A DNA stretch of 64,000 nt from Bradyrhizobium centrolobii (lineage in GTDB: Bacteria; Pseudomonadota; Alphaproteobacteria; Rhizobiales; Xanthobacteraceae), in contig NZ_LUUB01000051.1 of NCBI RefSeq assembly GCF_001641635.1, forward strand, positions 177,346 to 241,345, read 5' to 3'. The first letter of the stretch is position 1. The number at the start of each line of letters is the position of its first letter. The position numbers were made by a program, and so were the translations under genes. Below, one piece after another: positions 27,088-36,131 of this stretch. The notes under the pieces are model-generated. The model saw only the letters and a list, made by a program, of their open reading frames with translations, did no database searches and was not told the origin of the DNA.

Positions 27088-27714
27088 TCACGCCGCTTCG
27101 GCGGCGACGTTGCCGATCCAGTCGCGCGCGAGCGCCACGTCGGTCTGCGTCAACTGGTGGCCCGCGGGCAGAACCTTGTGGGTCACGCTCGCACCCGCCT
27201 GAGATAGCAGCGCGGCGAGCCGCGCCGAGTTGGTGGCCGGCACGATCGGATCAGCCTGCCCGGACAGGAGCAGGACGGGTTTGCCGTCGAGCTCGGCCTT
27301 GGGCGGATCCGTCAGCGGCACCATGGCGCGCAGCAGGATCGCGCCGGACAGCACGTCCGGCTTCAGCAGCAACAGCGCCGCGGCGATGTTGGCGCCGTTG
27401 GAGAAGCCGACCGCGACAGGCGCTGTGATGCCGTGCCGTTGCCGCGCGTCCGCGACGAAGTCGCCGAGTTCGAGTGCACGCCGGCGCACGTCCTCCTCGT
27501 CGAACACGCCTTCGGCGAGGCGGCGGAAGAAGCGCGGCATGCCATGCTCGAGCACGCGACCGCGGGGCGAGAGCAGGGCGGAGCCGGGCGAGATCATTTG
27601 GCCGAGCCCGAGCAGGTCGTTCTCGTCGCCACCGGTGCCATGCAGGAGCAGAAGCGGGGGTGAGCCCGCTCTGCTCGCCGGCTCGAAGCGATGGATGAAT
27701 GAGGTCGCGGTCAT
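27088..27714 (-). CDS. Alpha/beta hydrolase, carboxylesterase/phospholipase-like
   Basis: A 208-residue serine hydrolase of the YpfH/phospholipase-carboxylesterase group: oxyanion segment LLLHGTGGDENDLLG, nucleophile elbow GFSNGAN, acid Asp in GQADPIVP and catalytic His in AGHQLT. The ATG overlaps the stop of the upstream dioxygenase-like gene (ATGA). This esterase plus ring-cleaving-dioxygenase pairing is common and resembles the MhqD/MhqO quinone-response pair of Bacillus, so a role in detoxifying quinones or hydroquinones is plausible. Confidence 0.82.
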   Translation of the reverse strand: MTATSFIHRFEPASRAGSPPLLLLHGTGGDENDLLGLGQMISPGSALLSPRGRVLEHGMPRFFRRLAEGVFDEEDVRRRALELGDFVADARQRHGITAPVAVGFSNGANIAAALLLLKPDVLSGAILLRAMVPLTDPPKAELDGKPVLLLSGQADPIVPATNSARLAALLSQAGASVTHKVLPAGHQLTQTDVALARDWIGNVAAEAA

Positions 27715-28649
27715 GACACAGTCTCTTCCAGCTTGGGCAGAACGTCTTCGATCTGCTTGCGGTGCGGCTCGAGGAAACCCGGCAGTTTCAAGTCGCGTCC
27801 CAGCGTTGCGACAGGTTCGTCGACGGCAAAGCCGGGGATGTCGGTTGCGATCTCGAACAACACTCCGCCGGGCTCGCGGAAGTAGATCGAGCGGAAGTAG
27901 TTGCGATCGCGCTGCTCGGTCGGGTGCAGGCCATGATTGCTGACGAGCTTCTGCGCCATCCGGCCCTGCTCGGCGTCGTCGGCCGCGCGGAAGGCGATAT
28001 GGTGCACGGAGCCGCCGCCCTGATGGCCGCGCAAAAAGCCCTTGGCCTCGTAGATGTCGACGACGCTGCCTTCGACATCGCCGGGCGCTTTGAAGCGGAT
28101 GACGGAGCCTTCGCGCGCCGTCTCCTTGAAGCCGAACACGTCGGTGAGGACAGCGGCCGTCTTCGCCGCGCTGTCGAGCAGCAGCGTCACGCCATGGAAG
28201 CCGCGGATCGCATGCTCGGCCGGCACGTCGCCATTGCTCCAGCCCGGCTCGTTCTCGGCGCCGGGCACACCGACCAGCGCCAGCGCCATGCCGTCCGGGT
28301 CGGTGAATGGCAGAACGGATTCGCCGAACCGCTTCTCCAGCGCCTCGTAACGGATGCCCTTTTTGGTGAAGCGCTGCGTCCAGTAGCCGAGCGAACGCTG
28401 CGGCACGCGGAACGCCGTCTGATGGGTCTCGCCGACGCCGCGGCGTCCGGCAGGCACGCCCTGCCAGGGGAAGAAGGTCAGGATGGTACCGGGCCGGCCG
28501 GTCTCGTCGCCATAATAGAAGTGATAGGTGTCCGGATCGTCGAAATTGACCGTCTTCTTGACGAAGCGCAGCCCGAGATCGCGGGTGTAAAAGCCAAAAT
28601 TCCTGATCGGGTCGCCGGCAATCGCGGTGACGTGGTGCAGTCCAGACAT
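27711..28649 (-). CDS. VOC-family ring-cleaving dioxygenase (MhqO-like)
   Basis: A 312-residue protein made of two vicinal-oxygen-chelate modules. The N-terminal one starts LHHVTAIAGDP and the C-terminal one IRGFHGVTLLL, with metal-ligand candidates His in LHHVT, VHHIAF and Glu in VLFEIATD. GGAGGA lies 3 bases upstream of the ATG, which excludes a longer N-terminal reading. Relatives open hydroquinone-type rings. A LysR gene diverges 118 bp away and the esterase is co-transcribed. Confidence 0.83.
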   Translation of the reverse strand: MSGLHHVTAIAGDPIRNFGFYTRDLGLRFVKKTVNFDDPDTYHFYYGDETGRPGTILTFFPWQGVPAGRRGVGETHQTAFRVPQRSLGYWTQRFTKKGIRYEALEKRFGESVLPFTDPDGMALALVGVPGAENEPGWSNGDVPAEHAIRGFHGVTLLLDSAAKTAAVLTDVFGFKETAREGSVIRFKAPGDVEGSVVDIYEAKGFLRGHQGGGSVHHIAFRAADDAEQGRMAQKLVSNHGLHPTEQRDRNYFRSIYFREPGGVLFEIATDIPGFAVDEPVATLGRDLKLPGFLEPHRKQIEDVLPKLEETVS

Positions 28650-28709
28650 CTTGTCCTCCAAAGCGCCTAAGTGGTCTTGCTCTCGCGCCCAATATTGGCC
28701 CGCTTTGAA

Positions 28710-28762
28710 TTGGAGACAATCCGTGCAATTATGACGACTATGTCTACGATTTGGAAACAATC
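28710..28762. promoter_or_regulatory. Direct-repeat pair between divergent dioxygenase and LysR genes
   Basis: TTGGAGACAATC (28710-28721) and TTGGAAACAATC (28751-28762) match at 11 of 12 positions and are 41 bp apart, about four helical turns on one face of the DNA. The first lies within ATTG-N4-CAAT. They are candidate sites for the LysR protein encoded next to them. Confidence 0.5.
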
Positions 28763-28767
28763 GCCGG

Positions 28768-29685
28768 ATGCGGCCGGTGGATAAGGTCGCAAGCTTGCGC
28801 GCCTTCGTGAAGGTGGTCGAGAGCGGCAGCTTCGCCGAGGCCGGCCGCCAACTGCGACTCTCGCGCTCCGCCATCAGCAAGTACATCGCCGACCTCGAGG
28901 AGAGCCTCGGCGTGCAGTTGCTGAACCGCACGACGAGGCATGCGAGCCCGACCGAAAACGGCCAGCAATATTTCGAGCGCGCGGTCGTGATCCTGTCCGA
29001 GATCGAGGCGGCCGATCAGGCGGTGACGCAGATGCAGTCGGCGCCGCGCGGCCTGTTGCGGGTCAACGCGCCGATGTCCTTCGGCACCATGCGGCTCGGA
29101 CCGGTGCTCGCCGACTTCATGGAAAAATATCCGGAGCTTCAGCTGCAGCTCGTTCTCAGCGACGATCTGCTCGATCCCGTCCAGGACGGTTTTGACGTGA
29201 CGCTGCGGATCGCGGAGTTGGAATCCTCCAGCCTGATCGCGCGCAAGATCGTGCCCGTTGCGCGGCTGATTTGCGCCTCGCCGGATTATCTGGCGCGCCA
29301 CGGCACGCCGCAACATCCGCAGGACCTACGCAACCACGCGTCCCTAACCTATGGATTCCTGCTCACCGGCAATCAATGGAAGCTGACGGGCGCGGACGGC
29401 GATCACTGGATCCAGCCGGCCTGGTCGCTCTGCGTCAACAATGCGGAAGTGCTGCGCGATGTCGCGATCCGGGGCAGGGGCGTTGCGCTGCTGCCGGAAT
29501 TCATCGCTGCCGACGCGATGAACAAAGGCGAACTGCGCGCCATGCTCGAAGACTATTCGGCGCCGCCGCTCGCACTCTACGCGGTCTATCCGCCGACCCG
29601 GCACCTCTCGCTCAAGGTGAGACTCTTCATCGACTTCCTCGTCGAGCGCTTCGGCCGCGACGAGGAGACGCCAGTGCGCCAGTGA
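28768..29685 (+). CDS. LysR-family transcriptional regulator
   Basis: A 305-residue LysR regulator with an N-terminal helix-turn-helix (about residues 18-45, GSFAEAGRQLRLSRSAISKYIADLEESLG) and a C-terminal periplasmic-binding-type effector domain. It diverges from the dioxygenase/esterase pair and probably controls it. The ATG at 28768 is used; a GTG at 28777 is the alternative and would shorten the protein by three residues. Confidence 0.87.
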   Translation: MRPVDKVASLRAFVKVVESGSFAEAGRQLRLSRSAISKYIADLEESLGVQLLNRTTRHASPTENGQQYFERAVVILSEIEAADQAVTQMQSAPRGLLRVNAPMSFGTMRLGPVLADFMEKYPELQLQLVLSDDLLDPVQDGFDVTLRIAELESSSLIARKIVPVARLICASPDYLARHGTPQHPQDLRNHASLTYGFLLTGNQWKLTGADGDHWIQPAWSLCVNNAEVLRDVAIRGRGVALLPEFIAADAMNKGELRAMLEDYSAPPLALYAVYPPTRHLSLKVRLFIDFLVERFGRDEETPVRQ

Positions 29686-29708
29686 TGCGCGTATGCGCTC
29701 GGCCGACG

Positions 29709-30341
29709 TCAACGCCGCAGCGTGAACTCGTCCGCTCCCCGCCGGTATTCCCACTTCGCCTGCTCGAGCTCGGGTTGGTCGCATTCGGCCTCGGGGTAGC
29801 CGATGCAGAGATAGGCGATGAACTTCCAGGATTGCGGCACGTCGAGAATGGCGTGGATGCGGTCCGGATTCAGGATCGACACCCAGCCGAGGCCGATGCC
29901 CTCGGCGCGCGCGGCAAGCCACATCGCGGTGATCGCCGCGACCACGGAATATTCGATCGTCTCGGGCATCGTCGCGCGGCCGAGGCCGTGACCGATATCG
30001 CTGGCCTTGTCCGCGAACACGGCGAGATGGCTAGGTGCCTGTTCGAGGCCGGAGAGTTTTAGCGTGGCGTAGCGGCCAGCGCGCTCGCCAGAGTAGCAGT
30101 TCAGCGCGTCGGCGTTGCAGGCCTTGAAGTCGTCGATCACGGCGCGGCGCCGTGCGACGTCGTCGACGATGACGAAGCGCCAGGGTTGGCTCAAGCCGAC
30201 CGAGGGCGAAAGACAGGCCGTGTCGATCAGCTGCTCGAGAGTGCCGTCCGGCAGCGGATCGGTTCGAAAACGGCGCACGTCGCGGCGCCACACGAACAGC
30301 TCGTGCAATTGCCGGCGGAAGAGGTCGTCGAACTCGACCAT
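29709..30341 (-). CDS. bluB: 5,6-dimethylbenzimidazole synthase BluB
   Basis: A 210-residue nitroreductase-fold protein matching BluB, which uses O2 to cannibalise FMNH2 into 5,6-dimethylbenzimidazole, the lower ligand of cobalamin. Visible hallmarks are the N-terminal RRDVRRFRTDPLP, SPSVGLSQPWRFV, and the C-terminal WVSILNP and YLCIGYPE segments. A longer reading upstream would overlap cobS and lacks family sequence. It lies 4 bp after cobS and belongs to the cobU-cobS-bluB operon. Together with cobT it supplies the lower nucleotide loop. Confidence 0.93.
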   Translation of the reverse strand: MVEFDDLFRRQLHELFVWRRDVRRFRTDPLPDGTLEQLIDTACLSPSVGLSQPWRFVIVDDVARRRAVIDDFKACNADALNCYSGERAGRYATLKLSGLEQAPSHLAVFADKASDIGHGLGRATMPETIEYSVVAAITAMWLAARAEGIGLGWVSILNPDRIHAILDVPQSWKFIAYLCIGYPEAECDQPELEQAKWEYRRGADEFTLRR

Positions 30342-30345
30342 CAGG

Positions 30346-31131
30346 TCATCGTCCCATCTGGAGGGCTGCGGCCGCCAGCAGCAGGATCGCGATCTCGCCG
30401 ATCTGCTCGAACGCGCCGAGGATATCACCGGTCTGTCCGCCGATCTGGCGCGTGGCGAGCCGCGCCAGGATCAGACCCGCAAGCGACAGCAGGATCAGGC
30501 CGATCAGCGCCTTGCCGGGACCAAGCGCGACGACGAGAGCGAAGGTGCCAAGACCAAAGGCGACGGCCACGCTTGGGCTCGGCGGCTGGCCGGCGCTCGC
30601 CGAGAGCCCGTCCGGCCGCGCCGACGGCACCAGCGACATGAAGGCCGGCAGGCCCGCGCGCGATGCGACATGCGCGGATGACAGCGCGAGCGCCACCAGC
30701 CACGGATTGGCGATTGCCGCGAGTGCGCTCCAGCGCAGACCGAACGACAGGATCAGCGCGCAAACGCCATAGGTCCCGATGCGGCTGTCGCGCATGATCT
30801 CGAGCTTGCGGTCGCGAGTCCGGCCGCCGCCGAGTCCGTCAGCGGTATCGGCAAGCCCGTCCTCGTGCAGCGCGCCTGTGACGAGGACGGTCGCAGCGAG
30901 TGCCAAGAGGGCAGCCGTGGCCGACGGCAGTCCGACCCGGCTCGCGATCGCGTAGGCCGCAGCGCCTGCAAGCCCGACCAGCAGGCCGGCGACGGGCAGC
31001 GCCCAGCTCGCTCGCGCCATGGCGCCATTGCCGGCCGGCTTGGATGGCCCCACCGGCAGGATCGTGACGAACGACATCGCGATCCGAAGATCGGTGACGA
31101 TGTCTTGCAGAAGCTCGGCGCGCAGCATCAT
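30346..31131 (-). CDS. cobS: Adenosylcobinamide-GDP ribazoletransferase (cobalamin synthase)
   Basis: A 261-residue integral membrane enzyme (CobV in Pseudomonas denitrificans naming) that joins alpha-ribazole(-phosphate) to adenosylcobinamide-GDP. The conserved acidic motif LHEDGLADTADGLGGG is near residue 88, and five to seven hydrophobic segments follow. ATGATG at its start overlaps the cobU stop (ATGA), so translation is coupled; the longer upstream frame is rejected. Confidence 0.93.
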   Translation of the reverse strand: MMLRAELLQDIVTDLRIAMSFVTILPVGPSKPAGNGAMARASWALPVAGLLVGLAGAAAYAIASRVGLPSATAALLALAATVLVTGALHEDGLADTADGLGGGRTRDRKLEIMRDSRIGTYGVCALILSFGLRWSALAAIANPWLVALALSSAHVASRAGLPAFMSLVPSARPDGLSASAGQPPSPSVAVAFGLGTFALVVALGPGKALIGLILLSLAGLILARLATRQIGGQTGDILGAFEQIGEIAILLLAAAALQMGR

Positions 31132-31631
31132 TTCAGCTTCATCGGTAGTCCAGCGACGACGAACTCGACCTCGTCGGCGACCGCAGCAATGCTCTGGTTC
31201 ATGATCCCGGCGGCGTCGCGAAAGACGCGCGCCAGCGCGTTGTCGGGCACGATGCCGAGGCCGACCTCGTTGGTGACGAGGACGACCGGACTCTTCAGGC
31301 GGGGCAGGGCATCGGCGAGTTGCGCGACCTCGCGCGACCAGTCGCGCTCCGCATGGAGCAGGTTGGAGAGCCACAATGTCAGGCAGTCGACGAGCCTTCC
31401 GCCGCCGCCATCGGTCTCGGTCAGAGCCTGTACGAGATCCAGCGGCTCCTCGCGCTCGATCCAGTCGGTTCCACGCCGCGCGCGATGATGCGCGATGCGC
31501 TCTGCCATTTCGGCATCGAGCGCCTCGGCCGTCGCGATATACACGGGCTGTCCCGCAAAGCTGCGTGCGCGCGCTTCCGCACGCCGGCTCTTGCCCGATC
31601 GCGCTCCGCCCGTGATCAAAATGACGGCCAT
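31128..31631 (-). CDS. cobU: Adenosylcobinamide kinase / adenosylcobinamide-phosphate guanylyltransferase
   Basis: A 167-residue bifunctional enzyme (CobP in P. denitrificans) with the P-loop TGGARSGKS at residues 7-15 and the LVDCLTLWLSNLL and LVTNEVGLGIVP segments of the family. It phosphorylates adenosylcobinamide and adds GMP. It is the first gene of the cobU-cobS-bluB unit and diverges from cbiB across 126 bp. Confidence 0.93.
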   Translation of the reverse strand: MAVILITGGARSGKSRRAEARARSFAGQPVYIATAEALDAEMAERIAHHRARRGTDWIEREEPLDLVQALTETDGGGGRLVDCLTLWLSNLLHAERDWSREVAQLADALPRLKSPVVLVTNEVGLGIVPDNALARVFRDAAGIMNQSIAAVADEVEFVVAGLPMKLK

Positions 31632-31757
31632 AAAAGTCTCCTGCCGGCAGCACTAATCACCAAACGCGGGCAAAGACAAAGCCGAAATCACGCGGGCAGG
31701 GGCTTGCGCTCGGCCGGGGTCTTGCGCATCAGGGGCGGATCGGGACGGGAGGGTTGC

Positions 31758-32699
31758 GTGGGTTTTGCGGGCGCGATGGCGGTGGCGATGGCGGTGGATG
31801 CCCTGGTGGGCTGGCCATCGTGGCTGTTCGCGCGGATCGGCCATCCCGTGACCTGGATCGGCCGGCTGATCACGGCTGTCGATACCGCCTGGAATCGGCC
31901 GTCCGATCCGCCGGCGCTTCGCTGCGCCGCGGGCGTTGCCGGCGCGCTCGTGGTGATCGCGCTGTCCGCCGCGCTCGGCTGGCTGCTTCAGTCCATGCTC
32001 TCGTCGGGGTGGATTCAAATCGTTCTGGTGGGCGTCTTCGCCTGGCCGCTGGTCGCGCTGCGTTCGCTCGGCGATCATGTGGCCGCGGTTGCTGATCCCC
32101 TGCAGGTCGGCGACGTCGCCGGCGCGCGCGCGGCCGTTTCGCGTATCGTCGGGCGCGATCCCGCCGCGCTCGACGAGGCCGGCATCGCGCGGGCGGCGAT
32201 CGAGAGCCTGGCGGAAAATGCCTCCGACGGCATCGTGGCACCCGTGTTCTGGGGCGCGCTGTTCGGCTTGCCCGGCATCTTCGGCTACAAGGCGATCAAT
32301 ACACTGGACTCGATGATCGGCCATCGCACCGAACGGCACGAGGCCTTCGGCTGGGCCGCGGCACGCATCGACGATGCCGCAAATTTCATTCCCGCGCGTC
32401 TCACCGGCTTTCTGTTCGTGCTGCTGACACCACGGCGATCGGCGGCGCTGGCGTGCATGACGCGGGATGCGCGCCGTCATCGCTCGCCCAACGCCGGCTG
32501 GCCGGAAGCGGCGATGGCTGGCGCGCTTGGCGTGCGGCTCAGCGGTCCCCGCATCTATCACGGCAGCAGCACCAACGAACCCTGGCTGAACGAGGGCGCG
32601 CGCGACCCGCGCGCGGCGGACCTCAATCAAGGACTGACGATCTATCGCCGCGCCATGCTGCTGCTTGCCGGCGTCCTTGCGATCCTCGCTTTCGCGTGA
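31758..32699 (+). CDS. cbiB: Adenosylcobinamide-phosphate synthase CbiB (CobD)
   Basis: A 313-residue polytopic membrane protein that attaches aminopropanol (phosphate) to adenosylcobyric acid. The start is a GTG with GGGAGGG a few bases upstream, giving the family N-terminus MAVAMAVDALVGWPSWLFARIGHPV; the frame is open far upstream but only antisense to cobU. Conserved segments ENASDGIVAPVFWG and NTLDSMIGHRTERHEAFGWAAAR are present. The cobC gene follows within 12 bp. Confidence 0.92.
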   Translation: MGFAGAMAVAMAVDALVGWPSWLFARIGHPVTWIGRLITAVDTAWNRPSDPPALRCAAGVAGALVVIALSAALGWLLQSMLSSGWIQIVLVGVFAWPLVALRSLGDHVAAVADPLQVGDVAGARAAVSRIVGRDPAALDEAGIARAAIESLAENASDGIVAPVFWGALFGLPGIFGYKAINTLDSMIGHRTERHEAFGWAAARIDDAANFIPARLTGFLFVLLTPRRSAALACMTRDARRHRSPNAGWPEAAMAGALGVRLSGPRIYHGSSTNEPWLNEGARDPRAADLNQGLTIYRRAMLLLAGVLAILAFA

Positions 32700-32710
32700 A
32701 AGAAGGGGAC

Positions 32711-33676
32711 ATGCGTGAGCATGGTGGAAATATCGACCTGGCCCGGCAGCGTTTTGGCGGACGCGCGGAGGACTGGATTGATCTCTCGACGGGGATCAAC
32801 CGGCTGCCTTATCCGGTAGGCGAGGTGAGCCTGCGCCAATGGAGCGCTCTGCCGTCCCGCGCCGAGATCGACGCCTTGCATCAGGCCGCGCAGCACGCCT
32901 ATCGAACAAGCGCGCCGATCGTTGCGATGGGCGGCGCGCAAGCCGCTATTCAATTGTTGCCGCAGCTCGCACCGCGCGGCCGGGCACGCATCCTCACGCC
33001 GACCTATAATGAGTATGCTCCAGTCCTGTCCGTCGCAGGCTGGGAGGTCAAAGAGGTCAGTGAACTCGGCGCGTTGGCCGGCGCTGACCTAGCTATCGTC
33101 GTCAATCCCAACAATCCCGATGGCCGGTGTCACGAACCCCGGGAGCTGCTCGCTCTGCTGCCGCGCGTCGGCCGGCTCGTGATCGACGAGAGTTTTGCCG
33201 ACGCGCTTCCGCACCTGTCGCTTGCGGGCGAAGCAGATCGGCCGGGACTATTGATCTTGCGCTCCTTTGGAAAGTTCTACGGTCTTGCCGGCTTGCGCCT
33301 CGGTTTCGCGCTCGGCAATGCGACGGATGTCGCGGCGCTCGCGGCGATGTCCGGTCCATGGCCGGTCTCAGGAGCGGCGATCGCAATTGGGCAGCGCGCC
33401 TTGCTTGACGATGCCTGGGCCGAAGCAACGTCGGCGCGGCTTGCGCGCGACAGCATCCGGCTCGACGCCATGGTGCAGTTGCAAGGCTGGAAGCTGGTCG
33501 GCGGTACGCCGCTGTTTCGTCTCTATGAGACTGCCGATGCGCCAGCCGCGCAGGACAAGCTCGCGCGCGGCCATATCTGGTCCCGCGTCTTTGCGCAGAC
33601 GCCGACATGGTTGCGCCTGGGACTTCCGGGCGGCGAGGCGGAATGGACGCGTCTCGCGGACGTTCTGTCGCGCTGA
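32711..33676 (+). CDS. cobC: L-threonine-O-3-phosphate decarboxylase (CobC / Salmonella CobD)
   Basis: A 321-residue PLP-dependent enzyme of the histidinol-phosphate aminotransferase fold. NPNNPDGR is the substrate/cofactor segment, and the PLP lysine is in RSFGKFYGLAGLRLG. It makes (R)-1-amino-2-propanol phosphate for the CbiB reaction. AGAAGGGG precedes the ATG; a GTG at 32696 overlapping the cbiB stop is an alternative start. It converges on cobQ with only 4 bp between stops. Confidence 0.9.
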   Translation: MREHGGNIDLARQRFGGRAEDWIDLSTGINRLPYPVGEVSLRQWSALPSRAEIDALHQAAQHAYRTSAPIVAMGGAQAAIQLLPQLAPRGRARILTPTYNEYAPVLSVAGWEVKEVSELGALAGADLAIVVNPNNPDGRCHEPRELLALLPRVGRLVIDESFADALPHLSLAGEADRPGLLILRSFGKFYGLAGLRLGFALGNATDVAALAAMSGPWPVSGAAIAIGQRALLDDAWAEATSARLARDSIRLDAMVQLQGWKLVGGTPLFRLYETADAPAAQDKLARGHIWSRVFAQTPTWLRLGLPGGEAEWTRLADVLSR

Positions 33677-33692
33677 GCACTCAGCGCGACAG
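33665..33692. terminator. Inverted repeat containing both convergent stop codons (cobC/cobQ)
   Basis: CTGTCGCGCTGA (33665-33676) and TCAGCGCGACAG (33681-33692) form a perfect 12-bp stem with a 4-base loop. Each arm is the last three sense codons plus stop of one gene, so both proteins end Leu-Ser-Arg. It is well placed to terminate transcription from both sides. Confidence 0.65.
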
Positions 33693-35129
33693 CGCAAGCA
33701 GGCCTTCGACATCGAGATGTGTCTCGATGTGATCGGCGAGCGCATCAAGCGCGCTTTCGACCCTGGCCTGGTAGGGCTCACCGCCCGCGGGAATGTCGAG
33801 CGTTGCCAGAAACGCCTTGCGGAAATCATCCGAGGTGAAGAGGCCGTGCAGGTAGCTGCCGTGCACACGTCCATCGGTCGAGATCGCACCTTCCGGTGCG
33901 TCGTCGAGCCTTGCGAAGGGGCGGGCGCGGTCCGGTCCATCGGTGCGGCCGATGTGAATCTCATAGGCCTCGATCGGCTGATTTGTGGCCACATGCACGG
34001 CCGCGACACGCGTCAGCGTCTTCTGCGCGCTCATCTCCGTCGTTACATCCAGAAGTCCGAGGCCCGGCGTTTCGCCCGCGGGTCCTTCGATCCCGTCGGG
34101 ATCGGCGACGCTGCGCCCCAGCATCTGGTAGCCTCCGCAGAGGCCGAGCACATGGCCGCCCCTGCGGTGATGTGCGAGCAGATCAATGTCCCAGCCTTGC
34201 GCGCGCAGGAATGCGAGGTCGCCGCGGGTGGATTTGGAGCCGGGAATGATGACGAGGCGCACATCACCCGGGATCGCTTCGCCCGGACCCACCATGACGA
34301 GATCGACGCCCGGCTCGAGCTTCAAGGGATCGAGATCGTCGAAATTGGCGATCCGCGACAGCGCGAGACATGCGATCTTGCATTGACCGGGCTTTCGCGC
34401 GTCGCGCAGCCCCAGCGCATCCTCGGCCGGAAGCTCGCCGGCGCGCGCGAACCAGGGCAGCACGCCAAAACCGCGCCAGGACGTCTTGGCTTCGATCAGC
34501 TTATAGCCGTCGTCGAACAGCGTTGGATCGCCGCGGAACTTGTTGATCACAAACCCTTGGATCATCGCGGCATCATCCGGGTCGATCACCGTCTTGATCC
34601 CGACGAGCTGCGCGATGACGCCGCCGCGGTCGATGTCGCCGACCAGCACGACCGGCACGTCGGCCTTTCGCGCGAAGCCCATATTGGCGATGTCGGCCTT
34701 GCGCAGATTGACCTCGGCCGGACTGCCGGCGCCTTCCACCAGAACAATATCGGCGCGCGCCTTCAGCCGCTCAAAACTCTCCAGCACGGCGCTCATCAAG
34801 GAAGGCTTCATCGCGGCGTAGTCGCGCGCCCGCGCCGTCGCGATGCGTTTTCCCTGCACAATCACCTGCGCGCCGACATCGGTCTCGGGCTTCAGCAGCA
34901 CCGGGTTCATGTCGGTGTGGGGCTCGACGCCGGCGGCGAGGGCCTGCAGCGCCTGGGCGCGGCCGATCTCGCCGCCGTCGACGGTGACGGCGGCGTTGTT
35001 CGACATGTTCTGCGGCTTGAAGGGCAGCACGCGCAGGCCGCGGCGCGTGAAGGCGCGCGCAAGGCCGGCGACGATGAGCGACTTGCCCACGTCCGAGCCG
35101 GCTCCCTGGATCATCAATGCGCGCGTCAT
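33681..35129 (-). CDS. cobQ: Cobyric acid synthase (glutamine-dependent amidase)
   Basis: A 482-residue enzyme that amidates four carboxylates of adenosylcobyrinic acid a,c-diamide. An N-terminal MinD/dethiobiotin-synthase-like ATPase domain ([18 protein letters not shown]) precedes a C-terminal glutamine amidotransferase domain with nucleophile Cys in [11 protein letters not shown]. It lies 13 bp downstream of cobO on the same strand, so the two form one operon. Confidence 0.94.
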   Translation of the reverse strand: MTRALMIQGAGSDVGKSLIVAGLARAFTRRGLRVLPFKPQNMSNNAAVTVDGGEIGRAQALQALAAGVEPHTDMNPVLLKPETDVGAQVIVQGKRIATARARDYAAMKPSLMSAVLESFERLKARADIVLVEGAGSPAEVNLRKADIANMGFARKADVPVVLVGDIDRGGVIAQLVGIKTVIDPDDAAMIQGFVINKFRGDPTLFDDGYKLIEAKTSWRGFGVLPWFARAGELPAEDALGLRDARKPGQCKIACLALSRIANFDDLDPLKLEPGVDLVMVGPGEAIPGDVRLVIIPGSKSTRGDLAFLRAQGWDIDLLAHHRRGGHVLGLCGGYQMLGRSVADPDGIEGPAGETPGLGLLDVTTEMSAQKTLTRVAAVHVATNQPIEAYEIHIGRTDGPDRARPFARLDDAPEGAISTDGRVHGSYLHGLFTSDDFRKAFLATLDIPAGGEPYQARVESALDALADHIETHLDVEGLLALSR

Positions 35130-35142
35130 CGCGAAAAATATC

Positions 35143-35778
35143 TCAGAACTCGACGCCGGCTTGCGCCTTGATGCCGGAGCGGAAGGGATGCTTCACCAGC
35201 GTCATCTCGGTGACGAGGTCGGCAATCTCGATCAGCTCGTCCTTGGCATTGCGGCCGGTGAGGACGACATGCGTCATCGGTGGCTTCTGGGTCTTGAGGA
35301 AGTCGACGACCTCCGCGATGTCGAGATAGTCGTAGCGCAGCGCGATATTGATCTCGTCGAGCACGACCATGCGCAAGTTCGGATCGAGGATCAGCTCCTT
35401 CGCCTTCTCCCAGCCGGCGCGTGCCGCGGCGATGTCGCGGGCGCGGTCCTGCGTCTCCCAGGTGAAGCCTTCGCCCATCGCATGGAACTGGCAGAGATCG
35501 CCGAAATGGCCCGTCAGGAGCCGCCGCTCGCCGGTGTCCCAGGCGCCCTTGATGAACTGCACGACCGCGCAGGGAAAGCCATGGGCGACACAGCGGACGA
35601 TCATGCCGAAGGCCGAGGAGGATTTGCCCTTGCCGGCGCCGGTATGGACGATGATGAGACCCTTCTCGCCGCTCTTGGTCGCCATGATCTTGTCGCGGGC
35701 GACCTTGATTTTCGCCATTTTCGCAGCGTGCCGGGCGTCGGTGTCCTCGGTGGTTCGGGTATCGGGTTCAGGCGTCAT
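35143..35778 (-). CDS. cobO: Cob(I)yrinic acid a,c-diamide adenosyltransferase
   Basis: A 211-residue CobA/CobO-type ATP:corrinoid adenosyltransferase. The unusual P-loop [14 protein letters not shown] lies near residue 46, and [13 protein letters not shown] is the Walker-B-like segment. It adds the 5'-deoxyadenosyl group to the cobalt. The ATG at 35778 fits the family; the frame upstream would run antisense through the riboswitch. It diverges from the riboswitch-controlled operon. Confidence 0.93.
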   Translation of the reverse strand: MTPEPDTRTTEDTDARHAAKMAKIKVARDKIMATKSGEKGLIIVHTGAGKGKSSSAFGMIVRCVAHGFPCAVVQFIKGAWDTGERRLLTGHFGDLCQFHAMGEGFTWETQDRARDIAAARAGWEKAKELILDPNLRMVVLDEINIALRYDYLDIAEVVDFLKTQKPPMTHVVLTGRNAKDELIEIADLVTEMTLVKHPFRSGIKAQAGVEF

Positions 35779-35796
35779 CGGACGGGGTCCTTCGGC

Positions 35797-35825
35797 TTGA
35801 CAAGTGGCGGCCATGGGCAAATGGT
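35797..35825 (+). promoter_or_regulatory. Putative promoter for the cobW-cobN operon
   Basis: TTGACA (35797-35802) is followed at 17 bp by a weak -10 (AATGGT, 35820-35825). Transcription would begin just before the riboswitch. The -35 is perfect; the -10 is poor, so the call is tentative. Confidence 0.4.
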
Positions 35826-35831
35826 GGGCGC

Positions 35832-36024
35832 GCGTTGGTTCCTGTCCTACGACAGGCGAAGAGGGAATGCGATAGGGCGCGAATCGGCAAGATTCGGGTT
35901 CAAAATGCAGCCGCCCCCGCGACCGTGACCGGAGAGATGCCCGAAGCCACTGATCCCCATGGGGATCGGGAAGGCGGGGATCGAAGGGACAAACCCTGCT
36001 CCGCAAGCCGGGAGACCTGCCAGC
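35832..36024 (+). ncRNA. Cobalamin riboswitch upstream of the cob operon
   Basis: The sequence shows the ordered features of the class: GGTTCC and an AAGAGGGAATGCG segment at the 5' end, the GCCGCCCCCGCGACCGTGA core at 35913-35931, GAAGCCACTG near 35943-35952, and the B12 box GCAAGCCGGGAGACCTGCC at 36003-36021. It precedes DUF1636-cobW-cobN and the rest of the operon by about 110 bases and should lower their expression when adenosylcobalamin is plentiful. The rest of the 353-base gap holds the cobO upstream region and no gene. Confidence 0.93.
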
Positions 36025-36131
36025 GCGGAGTTTGAGACCGGCGGACGGGGTGTTCCGCGACGGGGAAACGGGCCTTCGCCAGAATGGCTCGTGCGCCTCA
36101 TCGCCTCCGGCCGTCTTTCGTGGAAGGGGCG

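Noticed and set aside
31632..31660. GGCAGGAGAC on the minus strand before cobU, similar to part of a B12 box
   Set aside because: Only about ten bases match and none of the upstream riboswitch core is present in the 126-bp gap. It is better read as a Shine-Dalgarno region. A similar string before the LysR start at 57971 is rejected for the same reason.
31320..31757. Long upstream extension of the cbiB frame
   Set aside because: It is antisense to cobU. A GTG with a strong ribosome site at 31758 gives the normal protein.
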